A program made the translations under genes and the position numbers. A stretch of 63,844 bases of DNA from DATMBL01 sp050735975. Lineage in GTDB: Bacteria > Desulfobacterota > Binatia > UBA9968. Every line of letters begins with the position of its first letter. The first letter of the stretch is position 1. Shown here piece after piece: positions 1 to 8,502 of this stretch. Location of the stretch: NCBI GenBank assembly GCA_050735975.1, contig JBOHVS010000039.1:1-63844 (forward strand), given 5' to 3'. The notes below the pieces were generated by a model that saw only the letters and a list, made by a program, of their open reading frames with translations, did no database searches and was not told the origin of the DNA.

Positions 1-2
1 TT

Positions 3-1028
3 ATGTTGATTGATTTTCAGGCTCACGTTTTTCCGGAGGTTTACATCGAGGAAATGAACCGGCTGGACGGCGGCGTCGTGCTGGAACCGCCGGATCCCTT
101 CAGCGGCATGAGTTATTTCTATGACAAGAAGCTTCAATGCCGCATCAACACCGCGACTTTTAACGGGCGGGATATCGGCCGCCGCCTCGAGCACATGGAC
201 CGCCTGGGAATCGACGTTCACGTGCTGAGTATTCCCGCGCCGGGAGCGGACCGATACGAAGGGGAAGGCGCCGTCAGGCTGGCGCGCGTCGCGAACGACG
301 CGATCGCCGAGATCTGCAAAACATATCCGAAACGTTTTGTCGGGTTGTTTACCTTGCCGACATCTTCCATCGATGCCTCTATCGACGAGCTGGAACGGTC
401 AGTCAATGAGCTGGGACTCAAGGGATTCGGCTGCTTTTCGAACTTGAACGGCAAGCCTCTGGATCGCGAGGAACTGTTTCCGATCTACGAGCGGTTGGCG
501 AAGTACAAGCTGCCGGTTTACATCCACCCCACCGCCCCGCTGGCGACAGAGGCGACCGGAATCGACATTATGCCGACCTTGATTTTCGGCTGGGCGTTCG
601 ACAGTACCGTAGCCATGACACGGCTGGTCTACGGCAGGGTGCTGGAGAGATTCCCGGAGATTAGTTTTGTCGTGGCGGACGTCGGAGGCGTGCTGGCCTT
701 CTTCGCGCAGCGCGCGACCAACATCTACGCCGGCCGGACCGAAGAGATCAGACAGAGATATGGGCTGAAAGAAAACCCGCTCGACTCGTTTCGCAGATTC
801 TATGTGGATACGGCGGACCATCCGTCATCGACACTGAAATGCGTCAAAGACTTCTTCGGCGTTGACCGGCTGGTGTTAGGGACGAATTATCCTTACGGTC
901 CTGAAGAAGGCTGCGTTCTTGTCAAGAACAGCCTTAAAGCCATCGATGAGCTGCAACTCAGCCGGAACGACAAAGTGAAGATCCTGGGAGAGAACGCCGC
1001 CGGGATCCTTGGTTTAGGAGCGTCATGA
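3..1028 (+). CDS. Amidohydrolase-2 (ACMSD-like) family protein with altered metal ligands
   Basis: A 341-residue TIM-barrel protein of the amidohydrolase_2 family (relatives: ACMSD, gamma-resorcylate decarboxylase), which hydrolyse or decarboxylate small, often aromatic, acids in the cytoplasm. The N-terminal strand reads IDFQAHVFP, where relatives have H-x-H, so the first metal His is Gln. The beta-5 His is present (VYIHP near residue 177). The C-terminal acid, normally in G(S/T)DYP, is Asn (GTNYPYG near residue 298). Both changes are plain in the codons (CAG, AAT). The ATG lies 2 bases from the window edge, but MLIDFQAHVFP looks like a natural start. The stop overlaps the next gene's ATG by 4 bases, so the two are translationally coupled. 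Family assignment is firm; activity is doubtful and substrate unknown. Confidence 0.85.
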   Translation: MLIDFQAHVFPEVYIEEMNRLDGGVVLEPPDPFSGMSYFYDKKLQCRINTATFNGRDIGRRLEHMDRLGIDVHVLSIPAPGADRYEGEGAVRLARVANDAIAEICKTYPKRFVGLFTLPTSSIDASIDELERSVNELGLKGFGCFSNLNGKPLDREELFPIYERLAKYKLPVYIHPTAPLATEATGIDIMPTLIFGWAFDSTVAMTRLVYGRVLERFPEISFVVADVGGVLAFFAQRATNIYAGRTEEIRQRYGLKENPLDSFRRFYVDTADHPSSTLKCVKDFFGVDRLVLGTNYPYGPEEGCVLVKNSLKAIDELQLSRNDKVKILGENAAGILGLGAS

Positions 1029-2626
1029 ATTTCACCAAGGCAGCAAGACCGGTCGTCATGGGGCGAAACGGGATGGTCTCAGCCGGGCATCACCTCGCTT
1101 CTCTCGCCGGAGTGAACATTTTGCAAGAGGGGGGCAATGCCGTTGACGCGGCGTTAGCCGCAGCTTTCGTGATGGGGGTGGTTAAACCCGAGGCGAGCGG
1201 TCCCGGGGGCGACCTTTTCGCTTTGATCTTCATGAAGGAGACGGGGAAAGTCGAGGCGCTTAACTCGAGCGGTCCCGCGCCGGCGAAAGCGAGCATAGAA
1301 TTTTTTTGCGAACAAGGACTGGACAGGATTCCGACATCCGGGCCCCTGAGTGTAGCGGTTCCCGGGGCGGTCGACGGTTGGCTGGAACTACATCGGCGAT
1401 ACGGTACGAAAGAGTTGGGCAGACTCATGACGGACGCGATTCGGATCGCGCGCGAGGGCTTTCCGATTTCCCGAGAATTCGCCGAGGCTGTCGAGGAATT
1501 CAGCCCCGACTTCCCTTGGGTGGATCGATGTTACCGGCAGCCCTTTGGAGTGCCCACACCGGGGAAGATTCTGGTCCAGAAAGGGTTAGCCGATGTATTC
1601 GTGAAAATTGCGTCGGAGGGGCGCGATGGGTTCTACAGCGGCGAGGTCAGCGCGCGCATCTGCAAGACGCTCAAAGGGGAGGGCGGGATACTGGCGGAGG
1701 AGGACCTGCAACGCAACGTTTCACAATGGCTTGAGCCGCTGAGCATAACTTATCGTGATTGCACTGTTTATGAACAGCCGCCGGTATCGCAGGGATTTAT
1801 GGTCCTGGAGATGCTCAACATCGCGGAGGCATGGCCGTTTCATCGAGGACAGATGTCCCGGGCCGATATGATCCACTATCAAATCGGCGCCAAGAAGTTG
1901 GCGTTCGAAGATCGCATTCGCTATCTCGAGGATCCTCGCTTCGGCGACCCCAGGATCTCTCAGTTGATCTCCAAAGATCATGCGGCCAAACGGCGCGAGC
2001 TGATCGGCGAGATATTGAGCCGCCCGCAAGCCGCTGTGGTCAATCAAAGTAGCGACACGACCTACTTGTGCGCCACGGACCGAGACGGGAACGCGATATC
2101 CTTTATACAGAGTGTCTTTGCGCCGTTTGGATCCCGTGTTGTCGCCGGCGACACGGGAGTGATTATGAATAATCGACTCTGCAGTTTCGGTCTCGACCCG
2201 AACAAGGCGAACTCATTGAAGCCCGGAAAGAGGCCGGCGCATACATTGAATACCTATATGGTATTCAACCGCGGCGAATTTTTCGCCGTGGGAGGGAGTC
2301 CCGGCGCCGACGAGCAGCCGCAAACAAATTTCCAGGTCATCCACAATCTCATCGATTTACAGATGGACCCTCAAAGCGCGGTCGAGGCCCCACGGTGGAG
2401 TCACCAGCCAGGGACCCCCCCGCGGGAGCAGCTCCCCGAACAGCTCAGAATCGAAGAAGGATTCGAAAAAGAGGTGATCGACGGTCTGCGAAAAAAGGGT
2501 CACGAGATTTCCGTCGTTGATCGCTGGTCGTTCGGCAGCGCCAAGATCATAGTCAAGGAATCCGAGATGGCTACTTACATGGCCGGGGCGGATCCCAGGA
2601 GAGGGGGCTATGCGCTCGGGTATTAG
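1025..2626 (+). CDS. Gamma-glutamyltransferase family protein (cytoplasmic type)
   Basis: A 533-residue Ntn-hydrolase of the gamma-glutamyltranspeptidase superfamily. It begins directly with the conserved MVSAGHHLASLAGVNIL block and has no signal peptide, unlike the secreted paralogue at 55.9 kb, so it is probably intracellular. The likely autoprocessing site and nucleophile is the first Thr of SSDTTYLCATDRDG (about residue 345), followed by the small-subunit landmarks MNNRL and GGSPGADEQPQ. Known members transfer or hydrolyse gamma-glutamyl groups, and cytoplasmic relatives include cephalosporin-acylase-like amidases. The 4-base overlap with the upstream amidohydrolase suggests that both act on one substrate, perhaps an amide or glutathione-type conjugate; that link is inference. 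Confidence 0.88.
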   Translation: MNFTKAARPVVMGRNGMVSAGHHLASLAGVNILQEGGNAVDAALAAAFVMGVVKPEASGPGGDLFALIFMKETGKVEALNSSGPAPAKASIEFFCEQGLDRIPTSGPLSVAVPGAVDGWLELHRRYGTKELGRLMTDAIRIAREGFPISREFAEAVEEFSPDFPWVDRCYRQPFGVPTPGKILVQKGLADVFVKIASEGRDGFYSGEVSARICKTLKGEGGILAEEDLQRNVSQWLEPLSITYRDCTVYEQPPVSQGFMVLEMLNIAEAWPFHRGQMSRADMIHYQIGAKKLAFEDRIRYLEDPRFGDPRISQLISKDHAAKRRELIGEILSRPQAAVVNQSSDTTYLCATDRDGNAISFIQSVFAPFGSRVVAGDTGVIMNNRLCSFGLDPNKANSLKPGKRPAHTLNTYMVFNRGEFFAVGGSPGADEQPQTNFQVIHNLIDLQMDPQSAVEAPRWSHQPGTPPREQLPEQLRIEEGFEKEVIDGLRKKGHEISVVDRWSFGSAKIIVKESEMATYMAGADPRRGGYALGY

Positions 2627-2870
2627 AATACAGGTTGAGGCTAAGGTTTAGGTTGAGGGAAAAGAATAAATACGTTCGAAGTTCGAGGTTCGAGAGTCAA
2701 AAGCAGGTTGAGGTTTAGGTTTAGACTAAGAATTAAAGCGAGGTTAAGGTTAAGGGGGGCTCAACCTCAACCTAAGCCTTAACCTGTATTCTAGTAAGGG
2801 GGCTGAGGTTTAGCCTAAGTAGCCGGCTTTTTTCTTTCTTAACCTGAACCTTAACCTAAACCTGCATTTT
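2622..2870. repeat. Fold-back array of AGGTT(A/G)AGG-type degenerate repeats
   Basis: This gap consists of degenerate units such as AGGTTGAGG, AAGGTTTAGG and GGTTAAGG on the left, and their complements (CCTCAACCTAAGCC, CCTTAACCT) on the right. The outer arms include TAGAATACAGGTT at 2625 and AACCTGTATTCTAG at about 2780, giving a long imperfect hairpin of about 35 bp arms. A second CCTTAACCTAAACCTGCA block lies just before the next gene. The same repeat type recurs at 19.3 kb and, shortly, at 32.9 kb. No coding potential was seen. Confidence 0.75.
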
Positions 2871-2882
2871 CCGGCGCTCCGT

Positions 2883-3935
2883 ATGAAATTCAGTCTCTTC
2901 ACCGAGATCCAATGCCCTCAGGGGTCTTCACCGGATGCGCGATTGCAGGAATTCTTGGATCAGGCGGAATTGGCTGATCGTCTCGGCTTTCGCGGCTTTT
3001 GGATCGCCGAAATTCATTGCCAGCCGAGATTTTCTTTGCTCTCAGCTCCTTATATCGTCCTGGGGGCCGCCGCCCAGAGGACGGGCCGCTTGCGCCTCGG
3101 TGTCGCGGTCAACACCCTACCGGTTCATCATCCGGTTCAGCTGGCCGAGCAGGCGGCCATGCTCGATCTGGTGAGCAACGGGCGGATGGACTTCGCCGCC
3201 GGCGGCGGGCACCCGCACAGCCGCGCTTATGAGTGCTTCGGCGCTGATCACAAGATCACCCATGAGATTATGGCGGAAGGGTTGGCGATCATTCGCGAGA
3301 GCTGGACCAAGGAAACTCTCACTTTCGAAGGCAAGTATTTTCAGATTCCGGAAGTGGTCGTAAATCCGAAGCCGGTGCAAAATCCGCCGCCGCCGTTCTA
3401 CATGGCGACGAGCTCTTTGGAGGGTGTGGAAGTGGGGGCCCGATTGGGCATCAATCTACTGCTTCCCATTCACACGCGAACGCCTGCGCAGGTGGAGGAG
3501 TTCGCGAACGCCTACTGGAAGGGTTTGGCGACATACGGTCATAACCGGAAAGAGAAGGAACTGGGGCTTCTGGTGCCGATGCATCTTGCTCGGACCATGA
3601 AAGAGGCGCAGGCTCGCTCCGAAGAAGGCATCATGAGCTACTTTAAAACCATTGCCGACATGCGCAGCGACTATACGGATTGGCTCACCCGCCGCGGCGC
3701 AGAATTGCCGGCGCGGCTGAGGACGGCAGCCGGGCAGTCGCAACCGTTCCAGACGATTTGCGCGCGCCATGCCGTGGTGGGGGATTCCGAATCTGCTCTA
3801 CAAGCTCTGCGAGAGCTTTCCAACAAGACAGGCGCTAGCCACTTTCTGATCTGGATGAACATCGGCAATGTGCCGCATGCGTTGGTCGCGGAATCGATGC
3901 GGCAGTTTGCGGCCGAAGTCATGCCGAGAATGTAA
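2883..3935 (+). CDS. LLM-class flavin-dependent oxidoreductase (luciferase-like)
   Basis: A 350-residue bacterial-luciferase-like monooxygenase with a single TIM-barrel domain. Family hallmarks are the N-terminal MKFSLFTEIQ, AELADRLGFRGFWIAEIH near residue 30, the block RTGRLRLGVAVNTLPVHHP and DLVSNGRMDFAAGGG near residue 100. Such enzymes oxidise small organic substrates using FMNH2 or F420H2 and O2. The motif RMDFAAGGG (rather than RxxxGVGxG) resembles FMN-type members. It stands alone between repeat-rich gaps, about 150 bases before a pterin dehydratase gene. Substrate unknown. Confidence 0.88.
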   Translation: MKFSLFTEIQCPQGSSPDARLQEFLDQAELADRLGFRGFWIAEIHCQPRFSLLSAPYIVLGAAAQRTGRLRLGVAVNTLPVHHPVQLAEQAAMLDLVSNGRMDFAAGGGHPHSRAYECFGADHKITHEIMAEGLAIIRESWTKETLTFEGKYFQIPEVVVNPKPVQNPPPPFYMATSSLEGVEVGARLGINLLLPIHTRTPAQVEEFANAYWKGLATYGHNRKEKELGLLVPMHLARTMKEAQARSEEGIMSYFKTIADMRSDYTDWLTRRGAELPARLRTAAGQSQPFQTICARHAVVGDSESALQALRELSNKTGASHFLIWMNIGNVPHALVAESMRQFAAEVMPRM

Positions 3936-3970
3936 TCAGCGAGCCGCAACCAAAAAGGGTAAAAAATTTA

Positions 3971-4052
3971 ATCACGAAGCACACGAAGAGCACGAAGGAA
4001 GGAAGGCCACGAAGGATTTGGATAGCTGTGATTGACACACTTCGTGGTTAGA
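3971..4052. repeat. Short tandem CACGAAG repeats with an inverted unit
   Basis: Heptamer-like units CACGAAG, ACACGAAG, GCACGAAGG and CCACGAAGG follow one another at 3973-4016. A complementary CTTCGTGG is found at 4041-4048, so the array can fold back on itself. It is non-coding and lies upstream of the pterin dehydratase gene. Its arrangement (direct units, then one inverted unit) is like that of the other simple arrays in this window. Confidence 0.6.
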
Positions 4053-4090
4053 TAGGACTCACAATCCTTGATTAGGAGAGGAGTCGAATC

Positions 4091-4450
4091 ATGGAAGAGC
4101 TAACCGAACAAAAATGTGAAGCCTGCCGGGCGGGCGCGCCATCGGTTACAGCGGATGAAATAGCGGAATTTCAGCCGAAGGTGCCGGAGTGGCATATCAT
4201 CACCGAGGACAGCATTCCGAAGTTGGACCGTGCGTTCAAGTTCAAGAATTTTAAAGACGCCATCGCCTTCACCGACGCGATTGGCGCGGCAGCCGAGGAA
4301 GAAGGGCACCATCCGCGCATTGTCACAGAATGGGGCAGGGTTGCGGTCACCTGGTGGACGCACAAGATCAAGAACCTGCACCGTAATGACTTCATCATGG
4401 CCGCAAAGACCGATGTAATCTATCGGCAGTTCGCGCAGAACAAGCTTTAA
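4091..4450 (+). CDS. 4a-hydroxytetrahydrobiopterin dehydratase (pterin-4a-carbinolamine dehydratase)
   Basis: A 119-residue PCD/DCoH-family protein. The family dehydrates 4a-hydroxytetrahydropterins, recycling the cofactor of aromatic amino acid hydroxylases, or acts in molybdopterin-related pterin chemistry. The core reads FTDAIGAAAEEEGHHPRI, which contains the catalytic His pair, followed by WGRVAVTWWTHKIKNLHRNDFIMA, the conserved second half. An N-terminal extension carries a CxxC pair (KCEACRAG). GGAGAGGAG about 7 bases upstream of the ATG is a strong ribosome site. No pterin-dependent hydroxylase gene is in the window. Confidence 0.92.
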   Translation: MEELTEQKCEACRAGAPSVTADEIAEFQPKVPEWHIITEDSIPKLDRAFKFKNFKDAIAFTDAIGAAAEEEGHHPRIVTEWGRVAVTWWTHKIKNLHRNDFIMAAKTDVIYRQFAQNKL

Positions 4451-4453
4451 CGA

Positions 4454-5203
4454 TTATTTTGAAGCTTTGAATCTAAGCCTGACGTAGTCTGCGACCCAAT
4501 TTCCTTCCGAGTCCCGCAAGCGCTCCTTTAGTTCGTTGCGGACGTCTGTCAAATAGCGCGGGCTATCGTTTTCGGGGAGCGCTTTGATAAATGGTTGAGC
4601 GAAAACTTCGAGCCAGCCTAGAATGTCTCCCGGGAGTTTAGTCGGGCGAGGAATGAGCTCGATGTAGCCGACGTTGAATCCGAGCGCGGTCAGGAGGCGC
4701 GTATACTCTTCGGGAGAAGGATAATACCAAGGGTCGATCGAAACCGGATCGATGCCTCGGCACCGGAGCGCTGCATGCAGGACTGAATGGATGGTTTCGA
4801 CGTTTCCTTTGCCGCCAAACTCGCCGATAAATCGTCCGCCTGACTTTAATGCATTCGACACGCCGGCGGCCACCTGTTCCGGCTGTTTCATCCAGTGGAG
4901 CGCGGCATTACTGAAAACCGCGTCGAAGGAGCGCTTGAAACCGAGCCGGCGGCCGTCCATGACGAGCCCTTGCAAGCCCCGATTTCGCGCGGCCTGAATC
5001 TGGGGATGGCTGGCATCGACGCCGTAAACCGTGCAGCCGAAGGCGGCGATTTTGTCGGTTAGCGCGCCGTCGCCGCAGCCGAGATCCAAAATGACTTCGC
5101 CCGGCTTCGGGTCGAGTAATTGCAAGAGCGGCTCTCCGAGATCAGAAACGAAGCGCGCGTTCCTGGCGTAGCTGGCCGGATTCCAGAATGTGGTTTCTCC
5201 CAT
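4454..5203 (-). CDS. Class I SAM-dependent methyltransferase (trans-aconitate methyltransferase-like)
   Basis: A 249-residue Rossmann-fold methyltransferase. Motif I is ILDLGCGDGALTDKIA (about residues 38-53), the ribose-binding acidic residue is in VYGVDAS, and motif IV is SFDAVFSNAALHWM (about 105-118). The ALHWM signature is shared with trans-aconitate 2-methyltransferase and related small-molecule enzymes. It runs convergently with the pterin dehydratase gene, 3 bases apart, and is divergent from the export operon at 5.3 kb. Substrate cannot be assigned. Confidence 0.87.
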   Translation of the reverse strand: MGETTFWNPASYARNARFVSDLGEPLLQLLDPKPGEVILDLGCGDGALTDKIAAFGCTVYGVDASHPQIQAARNRGLQGLVMDGRRLGFKRSFDAVFSNAALHWMKQPEQVAAGVSNALKSGGRFIGEFGGKGNVETIHSVLHAALRCRGIDPVSIDPWYYPSPEEYTRLLTALGFNVGYIELIPRPTKLPGDILGWLEVFAQPFIKALPENDSPRYLTDVRNELKERLRDSEGNWVADYVRLRFKASK

Positions 5204-5275
5204 GACAAAGCGAATTTACCATTTCAGACTTGGCTTGAAAAACTGCGAATTAACCGGCTTACTAAGACGGATATA

Positions 5276-6469
5276 ATGGACAACAAAAATGTCGATCTTG
5301 CGTCATTGCGGATCGACCGTTCATCTCAAGGCATCAGGGCTCCGCGGCGATCGAGGCTCGTCAGAAAACTTGCTCTTTGGTCGCTCGTCGTTATTGCGCT
5401 CGCAGCCGGCTTTATCTTTTTCAAGGATTTGTTGAATCCTGGAATTGAAGTGCAGCTCGCAACGGCCTCTCTGAATTCTCCGGCGCAAGCCAATGCGGTG
5501 CTTTCGGCCAGCGGGTATGTTGTCGCGCGACGAAAGGCGGCAGTGGCATCCAAAGGCACCGGCCGCCTTGTCTATCTCGGCGTTGAAGAGGGAGATCGAG
5601 TCAAGGAAGGTCAGGTCATCGCCCGGTTGGAGAATGAAGACGTGCTGGCGGCGTTGAGGCGGGCGCGGGCCGATTTAAGAGCCGCGGAAGCGGAACTCAA
5701 CGACGCGAAAGAATCGCTCAACCGTCAGAAAATACTGGTGCAAAAACAGTTCGTTTCCGAGGCGGAATACGATGCCGCGGAGGCTCGCTACAAACGGGTG
5801 GTGGCTACCATCGAGGGCGCGCGATTCGCGGTGGCTGAGGCTGAAGTGGCCGTCGACAACACCAGAATTATCGCGCCATTCGACGGAACGGTGTTGCGCA
5901 AGAATGCAGATATCGGCGAGATCGTCGCGCCGCTGGCCGGAGCAGCGAGTTCGCGCGCGGCCGTAGTCACAATCGCCGACATGCGGTCGCTCGAGGTCGA
6001 TGCGGATGTATCGGAAGCGAACATTACCCGAGTTCAGGCCGAACAGCCATGCGAGATCCGGCTCGACGCCTATCCTGAGGAGCGCTATTCCGGCTACGTG
6101 AGCAAGATCGTGCCGACAGCCGATCGAGCCAAGGCGACGGTCATGGTCAAGATCAGATTCAAAGACTATGACAAACGTGTTCTGCCGGAGATGAGCGCCA
6201 AAATCACTTTTCTGGCCCCCGGGTCGAGTAACGACGCAAACGCCAAGCCGGTGCTTAGTGTGCCGGCTTCGGCGGTGACCAACCGTGACGGCCGGCAAGT
6301 CGTTTACCAAGTCAAAGAGGAGCGTGCTGTCGAAATCCCCGTGACAACGGGACAGACACTTGGAAGTTGGCTCGAGATCAAGAGCGGCCTGGAAGAGGGT
6401 GACAAGGTGATAGGCAAGGTTGACGATGATATCCGGGCCGGGAGCAAAGTCGTTCTCAAGGACCGGTAG
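5276..6469 (+). CDS. Periplasmic adaptor (HlyD/MacA-type membrane fusion protein)
   Basis: A 397-residue efflux adaptor. An N-terminal membrane anchor (LALWSLVVIALAAGFIFF, residues ~29-46) is followed by the first half of a lipoyl domain (GVEEGDRVKEGQVIARLEN), a coiled-coil hairpin rich in Ala, Glu and Arg (about 125-200), the returning half (RIIAPFDGTVLRKNADIGEIV), beta-barrel and membrane-proximal domains. The ATG at 5276 is preferred because translation from there begins MDNKN and leads straight to the anchor; the longer frame upstream runs over the divergent methyltransferase start. It should pair with the ATPase and two permeases that follow, linking an ABC exporter to an outer membrane channel. 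Confidence 0.9.
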   Translation: MDNKNVDLASLRIDRSSQGIRAPRRSRLVRKLALWSLVVIALAAGFIFFKDLLNPGIEVQLATASLNSPAQANAVLSASGYVVARRKAAVASKGTGRLVYLGVEEGDRVKEGQVIARLENEDVLAALRRARADLRAAEAELNDAKESLNRQKILVQKQFVSEAEYDAAEARYKRVVATIEGARFAVAEAEVAVDNTRIIAPFDGTVLRKNADIGEIVAPLAGAASSRAAVVTIADMRSLEVDADVSEANITRVQAEQPCEIRLDAYPEERYSGYVSKIVPTADRAKATVMVKIRFKDYDKRVLPEMSAKITFLAPGSSNDANAKPVLSVPASAVTNRDGRQVVYQVKEERAVEIPVTTGQTLGSWLEIKSGLEEGDKVIGKVDDDIRAGSKVVLKDR

Positions 6470-6499
6470 CCGTAGGTAACCTCAAACCCGTTAAAAACC

Positions 6500-6625
6500 C
6501 TGGCCCTCGAGAAGGCGATGGGTGCAAGGCGGCGCGAGGGCGCGCACCGGAGCGTACACGGGCAGTACGTGAGGATGCGCGACCGAAGCGGCAACGAAGC
6601 AAGCGCGCCTTATCGAGGGCCCAAG
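6500..6625. mobile_element. MITE-like element, family B (CGTAC-core), copy 1
   Basis: A non-coding 126-bp unit between the adaptor and ATPase genes. Imperfect terminal inverted repeats are CTGGCCCTCGAGAAGGCG at the left and its near complement CGCCTTATCGAGGGCCCAAG at the right. The centre holds CGTAC-N7-GTACG (6553-6569) flanked by GGAG and GAGG. The same core and architecture recur at 45.0 kb and 63.5 kb. No reading frame encodes a transposase, so any mobility would depend on proteins encoded elsewhere. Confidence 0.65.
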
Positions 6626-6653
6626 AAGGGCCGGTAGCCTTGTTTCCGGCAAT

Positions 6654-7328
6654 ATGAATTCACCGCTGATCGAGATTCAAAACGTCTCGAAATCCTACCG
6701 ACGCGAGAGCCTGGAAATCCCGGTTCTAAAGAACATTTCTCTGACCGTCGCGCAGGGCGAGTTCATCGCATTCATGGGGCCTTCGGGATCGGGAAAAACT
6801 ACCTTGCTGAATCTTATCGCCGGCATCGACAAGCCCACGTCAGGGCAGATATTCGTATCCGGGAGTGATATTACCGAGCTGAACGAGACCGAGCTTGCGG
6901 TCTGGCGGTCGCAAAACGTGGGGTTTATTTTCCAGTTGTATAATCTCATTCCCGTGCTTACCGCTATCGAGAACGTCGAACTGCCGTTGATACTCACGGG
7001 CCTATCTAAGAAAGAACGGCGCGCTCACGCGGAGACTGCCTTGCAGGTTGTCGGCTTAGCCGAGCGAATGCATCATTACCCGCGTCAACTTTCAGGCGGC
7101 CAAGAACAGAGGGTGGCGATCGCGCGAGCCGTTGTCACTGACCCGGCGATCCTGGTCGCGGACGAGCCGACGGGCGATCTCGACAAAACGTCGGCTGATG
7201 AGGTGCTCGGTTTGATGGATAGGTTGAACGGCGAACTGAACAAGACAATTCTCATGGTGACTCACGATCCCAGGGCGGCGGAGCGCGCTCGTTCTACGCG
7301 CCACCTAGAAAAAGGCGAACTCGCCTGA
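6654..7328 (+). CDS. ABC transporter ATP-binding protein (MacB/LolD family)
   Basis: A 224-residue nucleotide-binding domain. Walker A is GPSGSGKTT (about residues 43-51), the Q-loop is in FIFQLYNLIPVLT, the signature is LSGGQEQRVAIARA (about 146-159), Walker B is ILVADEPTGDLD, and the H-loop is in MVTHDPR. The NLIPVLTAIENVELPL segment is typical of the LolD/MacB/FtsE group that drives FtsX-type permeases. The signature has QEQ where relatives usually have QQQ, a conservative change. It lies between the adaptor and two permeases on one strand, so it is the motor of that system. Confidence 0.93.
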   Translation: MNSPLIEIQNVSKSYRRESLEIPVLKNISLTVAQGEFIAFMGPSGSGKTTLLNLIAGIDKPTSGQIFVSGSDITELNETELAVWRSQNVGFIFQLYNLIPVLTAIENVELPLILTGLSKKERRAHAETALQVVGLAERMHHYPRQLSGGQEQRVAIARAVVTDPAILVADEPTGDLDKTSADEVLGLMDRLNGELNKTILMVTHDPRAAERARSTRHLEKGELA

Positions 7329-7339
7329 GGGGTCCCCCG

Positions 7340-8500
7340 TTGGAATTGATCCGGCTGCTTTTTCGAAACGCGTTGCGCCACAAGCTGCGCAGCGCGCTTA
7401 CCATCCTGGGCGTCGGCGTGGCGGTCATGGCTTTTGCGCTGTTACGCACGGTCGTCACCGCCTGGTACGCCGGGGTTGAGGCGTCGGCTGCCGATCGGCT
7501 GATTACGCGGCACGCGGTTTCTTTCGTGTTTGCGTTGCCGCTCGCCTATCGGGACCGTATCGCGCGCGTCCCGGGAGTGAACAAGGTAACTTATGCTACC
7601 TGGTTTTCGGGCGTCTATATCGACAAAAACCAGTTCTTCGCCCGCCTTGCCGTGGACTCGGATACTTTTTTTGACGTCTACCCGGAGTTTCTTATCGACA
7701 AGGAGCAATTTAACGCCTTCAAGCGCGAGCGCAATGCCTGCATCATCGGGATCGATATCGCCAAACGGTACAATCTTCAGATCGGGGACATCATGCTTAT
7801 AGAGGGTGACGTCTTCCCCGGACAGTGGGAATTTGTCGTGCGCGGGATTTACGAGCCGCGGGACCAGAGCACCGATCCGGCGACGATGATGTTTCATTAC
7901 CAATACGTAGACGAAAGGGTCAGACAGGAAATGCCGGAGAGGTCCGGCGAGATCGGCTGGTTCATCGTCAAAATCGACGACCCTGAAAATTCGGCCGCCA
8001 TCTCGGAAGAAATCGACAAGCTGTTTGCCAATTCCCGAGCGGAGACCAAAACCGAGACGGAGCGCGCTTTTCAGCAGGGTTTTTTATCGGCGGCCAGCGC
8101 TATCATCACCGCCATGAATATCATGTCGTTCGTGATTATCGGCATCATTCTTCTCGTCGTCGGAAATACTATGATTATGTCGGCGCGCGAGCGAACCCAC
8201 GAATACGCCGTATTGAAGGCTCTGGGCTTCAATGGTTTACAGTTGCTTTTCCTGATCGCGGGCGAGTCCCTGATTCTGTCGCTTTTCGGCAGCGCATTGG
8301 GGCTGCTGGTCACGTTTCCCGCGGTCGAGGGATTTCAGGCGACCTTGCCGAAGGGATGGTTCCCGGTATTTTATATCAAGCCTGAGACGATCATTATGGG
8401 TTGCGCTTCAGGCCTCCTCGTGGGTCTCGCGGCTTCTCTCATACCGCATCGGCGAGTTATGACGACGAGAATAGTCGAAGGTCTGCGATACGTGGGCTAA
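7340..8500 (+). CDS. ABC transporter permease, FtsX/MacB type (first of two)
   Basis: A 386-residue protein beginning at TTG, 11 bases after the ATPase stop. One membrane helix near the N-terminus (LRSALTILGVGVAVMAFALL) is followed by a large MacB periplasmic core domain (about residues 50-245) and three C-terminal helices (IITAMNIMSFVIIGIILLVV; LLFLIAGESLILSLFGSALG; TIIMGCASGLLVGLAASL). This four-helix topology is that of FtsX-like permeases in lipoprotein or macrolide exporters. With the neighbouring permease it should form a heterodimeric transporter. Cargo unknown. Confidence 0.88.
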   Translation: MELIRLLFRNALRHKLRSALTILGVGVAVMAFALLRTVVTAWYAGVEASAADRLITRHAVSFVFALPLAYRDRIARVPGVNKVTYATWFSGVYIDKNQFFARLAVDSDTFFDVYPEFLIDKEQFNAFKRERNACIIGIDIAKRYNLQIGDIMLIEGDVFPGQWEFVVRGIYEPRDQSTDPATMMFHYQYVDERVRQEMPERSGEIGWFIVKIDDPENSAAISEEIDKLFANSRAETKTETERAFQQGFLSAASAIITAMNIMSFVIIGIILLVVGNTMIMSARERTHEYAVLKALGFNGLQLLFLIAGESLILSLFGSALGLLVTFPAVEGFQATLPKGWFPVFYIKPETIIMGCASGLLVGLAASLIPHRRVMTTRIVEGLRYVG

Positions 8501-8502
8501 TC

